Shown here piece after piece: positions 53,677 to 64,000 of a DNA stretch of 64,000 nucleotides. The notes under the pieces were generated by a model, which was not told where the DNA came from, searched no databases, and worked only from the letters and a program-made list of their open reading frames with translations. The stretch is taken from NCBI GenBank assembly GCA_963675135.1, contig OY776124.1, positions 14,646,677-14,710,676 on the forward strand. The letters are read 5' to 3'. The first letter of the stretch is position 1; the number at the start of each line of letters is the position of its first letter. The stretch comes from Galeopsis tetrahit. Taxonomy: Eukaryota > Streptophyta > Magnoliopsida > Lamiales > Lamiaceae. Both the position numbers and the translations under genes were made by a program.

Positions 53677-56233
53677 ATGGATGAAACTAATGTGAACAAA
53701 CTTCCTAAGTTCAAGATTGCAGATTATGACTACTGGAAGCTGAGGATGGAGGCCATCTTTAGCTCAACCCATGATATGATGGTTTCTGTGGTCAAAGAAG
53801 GACCAATCACTACCATGGTGCAAAACACTGCAACACTGGATCCATCTAAACCTGTTGGAGCACTAGTCCCTAAGCCAAGGTCAGAATTGACTTCTGAAGA
53901 AATGCATCAAAACAATTTGGACAGTCTTGCTAAGAATTATATTTTACACACCTTGCCAAATGAGTATCTTGGCAAAGTGTTAAAATGTAAGACTGCCAAG
54001 CAAATGTGGGACAAACTAGTTGTTCTTTGTGAAGGCACTACGCTGATCAAAGAAAGCAAACTGTCCACAGTTGTCCAAAGGTTTGAAACATTTAAAATGA
54101 AGGCCAGGTGAATCAATTGATGAATTGGATACTCGATTTACTAAAATTATGAATGACCTTGATGTGTTAGGAAAGACTTATACTGAAAGAGAGATTAACT
54201 TGAGAATCTTGAAAGCTTTGGATGAAAGGTGGAAAATGGTTAAGATGATCATTAAAACCACACAAGACATTGATTCATGGTATGTAGAAACCATGTTTCA
54301 GACTCTTAAGGCACATGAGTTTGAGTTAGATGAAGAAGATCCTATTACTGATAGTCATAAGGATAAGGATGCCTCTAAGGACATAGCTTTTAAAGCTTAT
54401 ACCTCTAAGGGGTCTAGATCATCTAAGTCTAAGGTCTTAAACATAAAAGATGAACTAGATAGTTCTGATCTTAGTCTGAAAGATCAGATGAGCCTTATGA
54501 TTAAAATATTTGATAGACTAAATAGGAGGTATGGTAGATATAAGAGATTCTATAAGGAAACCAAGGGTTCTAGTAACAGGGACTCTTCTGGGAACAGAAG
54601 GGATCAAAACTCTTCTGAAAAAAGGGATGAAATCTCTAATGAGAACAGGAGAGATATGAACTCATCTGATAAGAGGGATAGGAAGTCTTCTGATAAGAAA
54701 GATAGGAACTCTATTGATAAGCATGACAGGAATCGAAATCGTTCACCATCTAAGAAATCTTCTAACAATCATGTGTGCTATAACTGTGATAAGCCAGGTC
54801 ATTATGCATATGAATGTCCTGATCTAAGTTCTGAAGATCGAGAAGAAAGGAAAGCCAGAAGAGATCGAAAATATGCCAAGGGTAAGAAGGCAATGATGGC
54901 ATACAATGAATCTGAGTCGGATTCAGAAGAGTTGCCCTCGTCTTCATCTGAATACCCCTCTAGCAATGGGAATGAAGCTTTCATAGCAGATGATGGACTG
55001 GCAATGATGGCCAAAATAAATGATGAGGTATCATCTGTTAACTCTTCTCAGTCTTGCCATAATTCTGATACTGATGAAAGTGACACTACTGATAGTAGTG
55101 TAGGAAGTAGTCTTCATCATTCCCATGGAGTGACTGAAGAGGACCTTCTACAAGCTAACAAAGCATTCATTGAAATCAGTGATGAGAATATTTCTTTAAA
55201 GCAAGAAATCATTAGTCTGAAAGAAGCACAATTGAAAGTAGATCCCAATGTAGTTTCTCTAAATGCAAGACTATCAGAAGAGTTGTCTCAACTCCAAGAA
55301 AAGTATGCATCCATTGATAAACTATATCAGGGTATGCTTAAAACTCAAGCCAAAGAGACAAATGAATTCAATGATTTAAAGATTAAATGTGAAAAACTTG
55401 AAGAGCGCAATAGATTCTTAGAATCTGAAGTAGTGAGCCTATATCGAAAGCTATCTGAAATGATTAATTCTGCCAAGATTAATCAAACAATATCAGACAG
55501 ATATAGAGCTCCAAATGATAAAAGTGGGATAGGTACTGATCTGCCTAGTTCCTCTACTTCAGGCATTAAGAACATTAATGGTGCTAGTTCAAGTTCTTTG
55601 CAACTAGATAAAGGAAAAGAACCCATGACTTATGATAATGATCCAAAACATAAAGTACAGAGTAAATACATTCCTCCTACTACCAAGAATGGTAAAATGA
55701 AGAATGTATCAAGACCAGTACAGTCAAGACCATACCAGCAGAGTTATGCTCCTCTGACCAGAGCAGAACGATCCTGGTATCAGAAGAGATAAACTCAGAA
55801 CAGTAGGTCAAGACAAGCACATGCAAGTTGGGAACAGCCTAGACCTCCTTTTATAAGGCAGTCTCAGCTGTATTCAACTAAACCTAGGAAATTTGTGCCT
55901 CATTATCATAACAAACCTGTTCTTTATCCTCCACATTTATCTTATGATATCATTGGAGAGGAAAGACCAAAACGCATTTATAAGCCGTATGGTCCACATG
56001 CTTTTAGGCCTTATTCAAGCTATTACAGACATACTGATCTTACTGAAAAAGGGATAGAACCAAGGAAAGGCTATCTCAGAAAAATAGATCCTAAGTCTGC
56101 TGATAGTTCTGAAATGGTCAATAAAGTACTATTCTGTGACAAATATGGATGGAAACTGAAGAGGTCTCATCTATTCAAATCCTCAATGTTTATTTGGGTA
56201 CCTCTCACCACTAACCCTCAAGGACCCCAATAA
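53677..56233 (+). pseudogene. gag: gag of element C (broken)
   Basis: The ATG at 53677 starts a Gag closely similar to that of B (ADYDYWKLRMEAIF). An extra G near 54105 shifts the frame and gives an early stop. From about 54125 the correct frame is open to a TAA at 55790-55792, where a Gln is expected, and continues in that frame to the gag stop at 56231-56233. The CCHC knuckle CYNCDKPGHYAYEC (near 54775-54820) is intact. Ser/Asp-rich sequence and a coiled coil follow, then a basic, Pro/Tyr-rich tail with FIWVPL. Confidence 0.88.
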
Positions 56234-56266
56234 AGAAAGGGTACCTAAATTATTAAGATCACTACC

Positions 56267-58924
56267 TTGCAGGATCGACTAGACTTATACAAGAAAGGTG
56301 GTTCAGTTGGTGAGACCTGGTACATAGATAGTGGGTGTTCACACCACATGACTGGTACCAAGGCCTTGCTTACTAACTATCATGAGAAGGAAGGACCAAA
56401 AGTAATCTTTGGTGATAGCTCCATGGCAATCACAAAAGGATTCGGATTCATCAAGAATGGAGATGTTGAAATCCAAGATGTCTCATATGTCGAAGATGTG
56501 TGACTCCTGTTAAAAAGGTAAACATCATCTAACAAGTGCAGCCAGAACTCCTCAACAAAATGGAGTTGCAGAAAGGAGAAACATAACACTAAAAGAAGCA
56601 TGCAGAGCAATGATAGTAGAATTCAACACACCTCAGAAGTTTTGGGCTGAAGCCATTAACACAGCTTGCCACTCCCAAAACAGAAGTGCTCCAAATAAGG
56701 TGCATGGTAAAACACCTTATGAGGTATGGAAAGGCAGAAGACCTAGAGTTTCTTATTTTCTTATCTTTGGATGTAAGTGTTTCATCCATAACAATGGTAA
56801 AAGTAAATTAAATGCTTTTGATGCAAAAGCAGATGAAGGGATATTCTTGGGATACTCTTCAGTAAGCAAAGCATTTAGAGTATTTAATTACTCAACCCTA
56901 TATGTGGAAGAAACACCCCATGTAGTCTTTGATGAGAATGTGCAGGACTCTGCTGATCATCAACTCAGTAAGAAAATTGACAAGCTAAAGCTACAAACCA
57001 AAAATGATGATGATGATTCAGAAGTATATAAATCTGTACAAGCATATAATCCTTTCCTAAAAGCCCTAGATCAAGATTATGATAAAGAAAAGGTAAAAGA
57101 CAAAGGTAAGTCATCTAAAACTTCTGATATGCCAGAATTGGTTGACTGCTCCCCTATGGATAAAACTGCTGATTTGATACAAAGTGATGATACTGATCTG
57201 CATGATGGTGTGCATGATATGAATGATGATAGTATTCCTGTTAAGAATAGAAGGACATGGAAGTCTGCTCATTCTACTGATCTGATTCTAGGTGATTCTA
57301 GTAAAGGTGTTAAAACTAGAAGACAATTGTTTGAATCCCAGGAAGAACCTAGTAAGTTTTTATTTTGCTGGTGTTGTTTTCTATCTTCCATTGAGCCTAA
57401 AAATGTGAATGAGGCTTTAAGTGATAGTAACTGGATTATAGCCATGCAAGAAGAACTTAATCAATTCACTAGAAATGAAGTTTGGGAACTTGTGGATAGA
57501 CCTAATGATCATAATGTTGTAGGCACCAAGTGGATTTTTAAGAACAAAAAGGATGAAAATGATCTTGTAGTTAGAAACAAAGCTAGATTAGTTGCTCAGG
57601 GCTACTCTCAAGCTGAGGGATTGATTATGATGAAACTTTTGCACTTGTAGCTAGACTAGAAGCTATAAGATTGTTTCTTGCTTATGCTGCACATATGAAA
57701 TTCACTGTTTATCAAATGGATGTGAAAAGTGCATTTTTGAATGGTATACTTGCTGAAGAAGTCTATGTGGAACAACCACCTGGTTTTGAAGTGAATAGTC
57801 ACCAAGTATACAGATTGAAGAAAGCACTCTATGTATTGAAACAAGCCCCAAGAGCCTGGTATGATACCCTTTCTCTATTCTTACTTGATAATGGTTTTAC
57901 TAAGGGCAAGGTTGATCGAACTTTGTTCCATAGACAAGAAGGTAATGACATTTTGCTAGTTCAAATTTATGTGGATGATATAATTTTTGGATCACCCAAC
58001 AAAACCTTGAGTGAAAGCTTTTCTACACTCATGCAAAGTAAATTTGAAATGTCTATGATGGGCGAGATGACCTATTTTCTTGGTCTACAAGTAAAACAAA
58101 CTCCAGAATGTATCTTTATAAATCAAGCAAAATATACAAGAAATCTGCTAGACAAATTTGGTATTAAAACTTGTAAGACAGTTGGTGTGCCTATGCAACC
58201 TACATACAGAATGGATCCTGATGAAAGAGGTAAGTCTTCTGATCAACCTCATTATCGTGCTTTAATTGGCTCTCTACTCTATCTGACTGCCAGCAGACCT
58301 GATATTGCTTTTTCTGTTGGTGTGTGTGCAAGATTTCAAGCAAATCCCAAAGAAAGTCATCTGGAAGCTGCCAAAAGGATATTGAAATATCTAAAGGGGA
58401 CCATCAATCGAGGATTATGGTATCCTGCAGATGATGATATATCCCTAAGTGGTTATTCAGATTCTGACTTTGGAGGATGCAAAATAGATAGAAAATCTAC
58501 TTCTGGTTCATGTCAATTCTTAGGAACTAAGCTCATTTCCTGGTTTTCAAAGAAACAAACTAGTGTGGCAACTTCTACTACTGAAGCAAAATATATGGCT
58601 GCAGGTAGTTGTTGTAGTCAACTGCTTTGGCTAATACAACAACTCAGAGACTACAATATTGTAGAATCTAATGTACATATATACTGTGACAGCAATAGTG
58701 CCATTGCCATTACACAAAATCCCGTTTTACATACTAGATGCAAGCATGTTGATATTAGACATCATTTTATTAGGGATCATGTGGAAAAGAAAAATATTAG
58801 GATGGAAAAGATCCATACTGATATTCAGAGAGCTGACATTTTTACAAAACCATTGGCTGAAGTGAGATTTAGAGAGTTATGCATTAGCCTAGGGTTGATA
58901 GACATGGATTCTATATGTATATAG
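56267..58924 (+). pseudogene. pol: pol of element C with protease and integrase deletions
   Basis: The protease WYIDSGCSHHMTG lies near 56315-56355, in the same frame as gag but after two stops. The frame ends at 56503. Coding sequence jumps from SYVE to a CDSC-type cysteine pair with a stop, then straight to HLTSAARTPQQNGVAERR. The pre-integrase region and the core with the first two catalytic Asp are gone. The integrase tail and RT start are open at 56610-57650, a one-base loss near 57620 shifts the frame, and RT/RNase H continues at 57671-58924 with YVDDIIFGSP near 57970. LYVLKQAPRAW has V for the usual G. RNase H reads TTEAKYMA, K for the usual catalytic-region E. Confidence 0.88.
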
Positions 58925-59336
58925 AACTGCACTAACATTTCAGGTACTGATCTTATACCAAAAGAAGATAAAACAGAAACTAAGAGCAGTACATCAAAAC
59001 CTTAATCTCAGAAGAGACAACCCTATGTCAGACCACTACATTCTTCAAAACACGTAACAAGGTTACTAAAGTGACCTAAATCCCAATGAGGAAGCTGGTA
59101 AAGCTGAGGGACACTAAGTCACTTTAGTATAAACCTTGATGTGATCATTGATTTAATTATACTATTACTACTCTGAGCAGTTTTACACTTATATCTCATG
59201 AACTAACACTCCTACCAAGGTGAAACAGGCATAGAAGAGGAGTTCTCCACTGGAGGGGGAACTGATCTGATTACAGATTTGAGATGTCTACAGATCTGAT
59301 CTGATTACAGTCTTTACTGAGTTACTAACCCCAGAA
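58925..59336 (+). other. Spacer after RNase H, element C
   Basis: No ORF. Much shorter than the pol-to-coiled-coil distance in A and B, so the N-terminal aORF domain appears to be deleted here. Confidence 0.5.
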
Positions 59337-60541
59337 TCAGTGGTGCAACTTGTTGAGAGAATAACAGGTTTTAAGTATTTTGTGGAACAGGTAAGAACAG
59401 TTCCTGTTGAGAAGACATCTGATGATTCTAGCTTTGAATTGTTGAAAAAGCAGAATGAACAGCTTCAAGCTAAGTTGGAAGCTGTTGTGAAAGATTTTCA
59501 AGAAGCCACTAAAAGGTTGAATAAGATGACTTCTGCAAATTCGTTTAAAAGAGTTATGGAGCATACAATGTCCAAGATTTATGATCTCCATAGACTTTAA
59601 GAAAAGAAATTATCTCAAGTGTTGCATGAAAAGTTGGAGCAACACATGACACCCTTGAAAGAATGGCATGATGAAGCCAAAAAGGGGTAAGATAAGATAA
59701 GGAAAGTGATGGAGCAGACACAATCACAACAAGCTCAATTGGTTGTGAGTCAAGATGAATTAAAAGAGGAAATTGCTAGTCTGAATAAAAAGATCAAGCT
59801 TAGGAAACAACAAACTCAGGAAGTTGTTGAGAAGTCTTCTACTAGGACTGATGTTGCTGAAAGTTCTGGACAGAAGAAAAGGAAACTGATCTTGTCTGAT
59901 GAAGAAAAGCAAGAAGAAGAAACTGGTAGAGTTACCAGATCTAGAAGCAAATTGAGTTTGGGTGTTTCAAGTTTAGAAAGAGAAAAGCTTGAATTGATGA
60001 GGAAAAAGAAAACTAAAGAAGCAGAGCTGAAAAAGAAGAAAAACAAAGATGTTGAATTTCTGAGCAAGATATTGATAATAGAGTTACTGTTTTGAGAAGA
60101 AAGATGAAAGCTTAAAGGAAAGTTGAAGGAAAAGAATTTGACAAGAATTTTCAGGATGAAAACTTTGTTGATTTTATAGTGCTACCTGAAAGTTTGGATT
60201 ACTGGAACAATCTAAAGAAAAAGTGGCAGATTGCAAACTTTATTGTGAAGAAGTTTGGTGATCATCTGAACAAGGAAGCTGAATTTGCTGATTTTGAAGA
60301 GTTCATGATGAACATAGCTAGAGATTTCTAGGAAGATATCTCAAAAGTTGTTGCTCGTGCTGAGATAAAGATCTTACGTCCTGAAGAACCAACCTGGGAT
60401 CCTCCAAAACTTGAAAATGGAGAACCTGATTTCAAAGAGATTGGTAACATTATTCCTGAGATCATTAAGGATGAAGGCATCACTGATCATCAACACATGA
60501 TGGACATCAAAGCAAGACTTTATTTGGCATTCAGAATCTGA
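59337..60541 (+). pseudogene. remnant of the additional (env-like) ORF, element C
   Basis: Frames at 59340-59600 and 59706-60095 are in phase, separated by stops. They encode coiled coil (LLKKQNEQLQAKLEAVVKDF) and basic, Lys/Glu-rich sequence with GQKKRKLIL. After a frame change, sequence near 60170-60330 reads LDYWNNLKKKWQIANFIVKK followed by FGD, matching the W-x-V-x-K-x-G-D spacing of the C-terminal module in B aORF2. The end near 60541 is at a position equivalent to the aORF stops of A and B. The N-terminal domain is missing. Not translatable as one protein. Confidence 0.7.
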
Positions 60542-60749
60542 AGAAGGAAGATGAAGGACAAGCTCACAAGATAACATTTCTTAACCCTAATCTTTATTTC
60601 TATATTTTCTGTTTATTTCATGATTATGTGTAAAATGTGATATCTGATCTGATTATGAATATGATGTGATTTTTGAATTGATGAACTGTTATGATTGACT
60701 ACATACTTAACTACTGATTTATTAACATTTAAGTAGTTTTGGCTTCATC

Positions 60750-60763
60750 AAAAAGGGGGAAAT
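60750..60763 (+). other. Polypurine tract of element C
   Basis: AAAAAGGGGGAAAT abuts the LTR; preceded by GTTTTGGCTTCATC, as in A and B. Confidence 0.9.
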
Positions 60764-62053
60764 TGTTGGGATATGAATTCTTGAAACAATATTCTAGTTG
60801 GTGATTGTATGTTTTGATGGCCAAAAGCAACTTAAAGTTAGTAATATATGTGGTTCTAAGTCATCTTAACTAAGTCATCATATGAGAAATTGAAAACTGA
60901 GTTTACTGATCTTATATATGTTTACTGATCTTAGTGTGTTTACTGATCTGATATAAGAACAGTTAGGAACTAAGCTGATGTTTTGTATTGTATAGACAGC
61001 TTATAGTATATGACTTAGATATACTCATCTGTATATAGTTCAGTTGATGTATAGATAGGTTTTATATATGTAAAGTTGTATTCTATTGTATTCAACATTG
61101 TAAGAGTTCAGAACAGTAGTTTAGAACACTAGATTAGAAGAAGATCAGAAGATTATTGAAGACTCAGAAGACTACTTCAGAATAAAGAAGACTTTGAAGA
61201 GTTGAAGAGAAGTTTAGAAGAATTCTGGAGAAGTTAGAACAGTTTTGTAGAACTGTGCTGACTGACTAAGAACAGTAAAACTAAGAAGAGTAGTTTACTG
61301 TGCTGAGTTGGTAAGTTTGAAGAATAAGTTTGGAAAACTTATTTAAGGCGTAACTGAATTTATATTTGAAGATATGCTGACTTGGAATTAGTTGAAGGAA
61401 GTTACAAAGTCGGTTACAAAAAGAAGTTACAACAAGAAACAGTTTTAGAGTTAGTTGAGAGTTAGTTCACAAACTGCTAACTGTCATACTAAGTTCTATA
61501 AATACTGTGTGATCTCCTACTGCTAAGACAACTGATCATAAAGCATTCAAGAACAATCTAAGTCTACAGAGCATTGAAGAACTCACAAAGTTGAAGAGAT
61601 CAAGAAATTTGAGAAGAGCCACAGATTTGAAGAGAAGAAATCAGAGGCTATTCAAGAGATGTTTTACTTTTCATTTTACAGTTTGTATTGTTATAAACAA
61701 GTGTGCTAGTTACTTGGAGAATTACTAGTCGATCGAAGATACAGTTTGGAGTGTAATCGAAAAGATCACAGTCTTAATCTTGGGACTTTAAGCCACAAGA
61801 AACTCAAGGAAGAGTTAATAAAACATCACAACTGGGATTGTGAGAGTGGATGTAGACATTTGTCGAACCACTATAAATTCTGTGTTCTTTACTTTCTGTT
61901 TGGTATTTTATGTTTGATATTTGTTTAACCAAGAACAGTAGAATTTACTAAGTAAAGATCTGAATAAAAGTTGAGTATAAAACTAAACTGGAAAGTACTG
62001 ATCTGACTCAGTAAGAACAGTACTATTCAGAACACATTTCCGCATTAAAACTC
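60764..62053 (+). repeat. 3' LTR of element C, interrupted
   Basis: Matches 52149-53425 with scattered substitutions and a small insertion near 61900. It stops at AAACTC, where element D starts. TATAAATA at 61497-61504. Confidence 0.92.
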
Positions 62054-63887
62054 TCTTGGGAATAAAATGAGATATGTTTTGATCTAATACCAAAACCCCC
62101 TGAGACATGCCTAAGTCAAATTGATAGTGTTCTAAAAATGTTAGAACACATAGTATAAGGCTAGATGAGAAGCTGAAATGTTAGGCAGCTCTTAGACAAT
62201 TAGATGCACAATTTGAGGGGGAACCTATGCTTTGAAGATGATCAAGATCAAGTCCCCTCAAGGCTCAAATTCTGGAAACAACCACTTAAGAGCAAGGACA
62301 CTCTATGAAAAACCAAATGCACTGATCAGGAGAGTTGTCCAAAGAAGCTAGCCATATGCAAGAACAAACTTACCTAGCTCAAAAGGACAAGGCTACTCAA
62401 AGGCTTTTGATCAGGAGAGTTGTCCAAAGAAGCCAACTCCATGTGTAAAGTGCTCTGATGCTAAAAGACCAAATATGCTGATCAGAAGAGTTGTCCAGAA
62501 GAGTTGTCTCAGCATGATTGAATCAGAACAGATGTTCTAAAGGTTGAAGGTCAACTATGCTGAAGAGAAAGAGACAACCACACCCTAAAGATCACCAAAG
62601 AAACAAGCTAAGATCACCTTGAAGTGAAATAGAGGGAAAGAGCCAAGTCATCTGAAGAAGAGCAAGCCAACCTTGCTGAAAGGCAAAACTGCTGATAGTG
62701 ATAAAGAGAGTTGTCCAGATGATAAGGAATGTTGTCCTATCATTGGATCAACCTTCAGAAGCCATGTCCAAGTCCTAACAAGAAGTCAAACATTGGAAAA
62801 AGTGCTGCAGAATGAAGACAAAGTCTTACAAGCCGTTTATTACCCAAATGAGGACATGTCACTATCAAGAATCTGTCTTCCAGTTTGAAGAACTCAAGGA
62901 AGACATTTATAGCAATTTGGGGCTGCCTCTCCAACGGGCAAATCCTCCATTTTGTCTATAAATACAGAAGTGTGAAGACCATTTGAAAGCATCCAACAAT
63001 CCAAAAGCACCTCAACCTTGACAAGAATATCCAACTATCCTACAAGTTGACAAGTGCTCTCAAGCTTTCAAAGAGACTATCTTAGTCTCTATACACTTCT
63101 TCTAAGCTGAACCCAATTGTATATCCATACACAAGCTTAGAGAGATATCCTATCCTTATACACTGATCTTCACTGTAAAGGATATCTCATTAGTTGGAAC
63201 CTTACTTCAACCCTTACACCTTTCAAGAGTGAAAGTGAGAAGGTTGTAGTAGTAGAAGTGGTAGGAGCTGACTGTTGAGAGAAGAACAGTTCAGTTCTGA
63301 GTTGAGAAGAGGGTACTAGGACTCTAGACATCCTAGGGATCAATTCACCAAGGAGTGGTGTTCTTGATCAAGTGCACCTTGGCACTATAAAACAAGTTAA
63401 TTCCAAGAGTGAAGGAATTATCCTGTTAAATCAGGGAAAGTGGATGTAGGAGCTTGAGTCTCTGAACCACTATAAACTCTTGTGTTGATTTACTTTACAA
63501 ATACTTACATTCACTCAACACTGCACACAAAACTGATCTTTCAAGGATAAACATTCAAAGACTGTGCAAAACTGTTTTGGACAACTTCCCTGAAGCTTAA
63601 CTGGACTGTGTTACATTGACTAAGTGATTTCAGAAATTAAAGGAGTCTAAAACTTAAAGGGCCAACCACTATTCCGCACATATAACTCCCCTAGATAGTT
63701 GTTCAACTAAGTACTAAATAGTACTTAGTAGTTTGATTATCTTAGAAGAGTTAATCTTCTTCAGCAGAATTGTCCAAGACAACCTTGCTGAAACTCTGGT
63801 TTGATCAAATTTGCAAAAGAATTGAAGACAAGTGTATTCCCCCCCCCCCCCCCATACACTTGTCATATACTCCTTTCAGGACCAACA
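62054..63887 (+). repeat. 5' LTR of element D
   Basis: 1834 bp. It begins TCTTGGG, with TC instead of the canonical TG, and ends ACCAACA. TATAAATA at 62957-62964. Short frames inside, such as one at 62673-62888, are LTR sequence and not genes. Confidence 0.82.
63827..63864 (+). promoter_or_regulatory. U5 hairpin with C15 loop, element D
   Basis: GACAAGTGTAT (63827-63837) and ATACACTTGTC (63854-63864) form a perfect 11-bp stem around TC plus a run of C ending at 63853. It lies 23 bp before the LTR end, the same distance as in A. Confidence 0.75.
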
Positions 63888-63889
63888 AG

Positions 63890-63901
63890 TGGTATTAGAG
63901 C
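63890..63901 (+). other. Primer binding site, element D, one mismatch
   Basis: TGGTATTAGAGC differs from the initiator-Met-tRNA site of A, B and C by a single C-to-T change, two bases after the LTR end. Confidence 0.8.
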
Positions 63902-64000
63902 AGGGGTTCAAAGACCACTGCTTCTGAAAATCCATCTTGATTTTCAAAACTCTCATATTTGTGTGGTCACTGAACTGATCTCTATCTGAAATCCATCACT

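Larger units (their letters stand above)
52149..62053 (+). mobile_element. Ty1/copia Sirevirus-type retrotransposon C
   Basis: The 5' LTR (52149-53516), primer site, gag, pol with integrase deletion, aORF remnant, polypurine tract and most of the 3' LTR are present. The 3' LTR is interrupted by element D at 62054. The five bases before the insertion are AAACC; the partner lies outside the window. Gag and RT are close relatives of those of B, and the LTR ends (TGTTGGGATATGAATCC, GGGACCAACA) are shared with B. Confidence 0.93.
62054..64000 (+). mobile_element. Ty1/copia Sirevirus-type retrotransposon D (5' end only)
   Basis: LTR, primer site and about 100 bp of leader are in the window; gag is not reached. 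The LTR resembles that of A in start (TTGGGAATAAAATGA), middle and end (GGACCAACA) but is clearly a different family. Confidence 0.85.

Noticed and set aside
62673..62888. 71-codon frame in the LTR of D
   Set aside because: Within LTR, no recognisable feature, no promoter context.

Overview
This window is a stack of transposable elements from a flowering-plant nuclear genome. Sirevirus-type Ty1/copia elements with initiator-Met-tRNA primer sites, Tat-lineage Ty3/gypsy elements with a second RNase H, Stowaway, Tourist, hAT and Mutator-like elements and a tRNA-derived SINE all point to an angiosperm, and the very large copia elements with extra 3' ORFs suit a eudicot. I cannot name the species. 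I found no host gene, rRNA, tRNA gene or CRISPR array.

Layout. (1) 1-4336: four related Mutator-like non-autonomous elements (1-590, 694-1798, 2081-3066, 3134-4055) carrying GTCGAC-rich inverted repeats, with a Stowaway MITE and a Tourist-like MITE nested in them. (2) 4337-36503: copia/Sirevirus element A on the + strand. It is split by a complete sister element B on the - strand (9734-22495, inserted in the integrase of A), and its 3' LTR is split by a truncated Athila/Tat-group gypsy element (31587-36120). (3) 36504-37830: AT-rich DNA, an hAT-type MITE (36881-37450) and a SINE (37664-37783, 18-bp target duplication). (4) 37831-48858: Tat-lineage gypsy element Tat1 on the - strand, with a reverse-oriented additional ORF that appears to be spliced and a 120-bp tandem array. 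(5) 48859-52148: the 3' half of a second Tat element, Tat2, on the + strand, full of nonsense substitutions. (6) 52149-62053: Sirevirus element C (+). (7) 62054-64000: the 5' LTR and leader of Sirevirus element D (+), inserted in the 3' LTR of C and running off the window.

How the parts work together. Each Sirevirus has LTR, Met-tRNA primer site, gag, protease-integrase-RT-RNase H, then a large additional coding region (aORF, often called env-like) before a strongly conserved polypurine tract. B and C both lack the integrase stretch carrying the first two catalytic aspartates, so they would depend on integrase supplied in trans; A keeps that stretch but carries a frameshift in it. The aORF region is open over kilobases in A and B and survives as a remnant in C. 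It shows coiled coils and basic patches but no evident signal peptide or membrane segment, so a true envelope role looks unlikely.

The most interesting signals are: the spliced antisense ORF of Tat1; the aORF C-terminal module shared by three Sirevirus families; a U5 hairpin with a C-rich loop kept in structure but not in sequence; the truncated Tat1 LTR that ends at a poly(A)-like tract; and the long hairpins in the Mutator-like cluster. Reading frames, boundaries and LTR mismatch counts were read by eye; family names come from remembered family features, not from searches.
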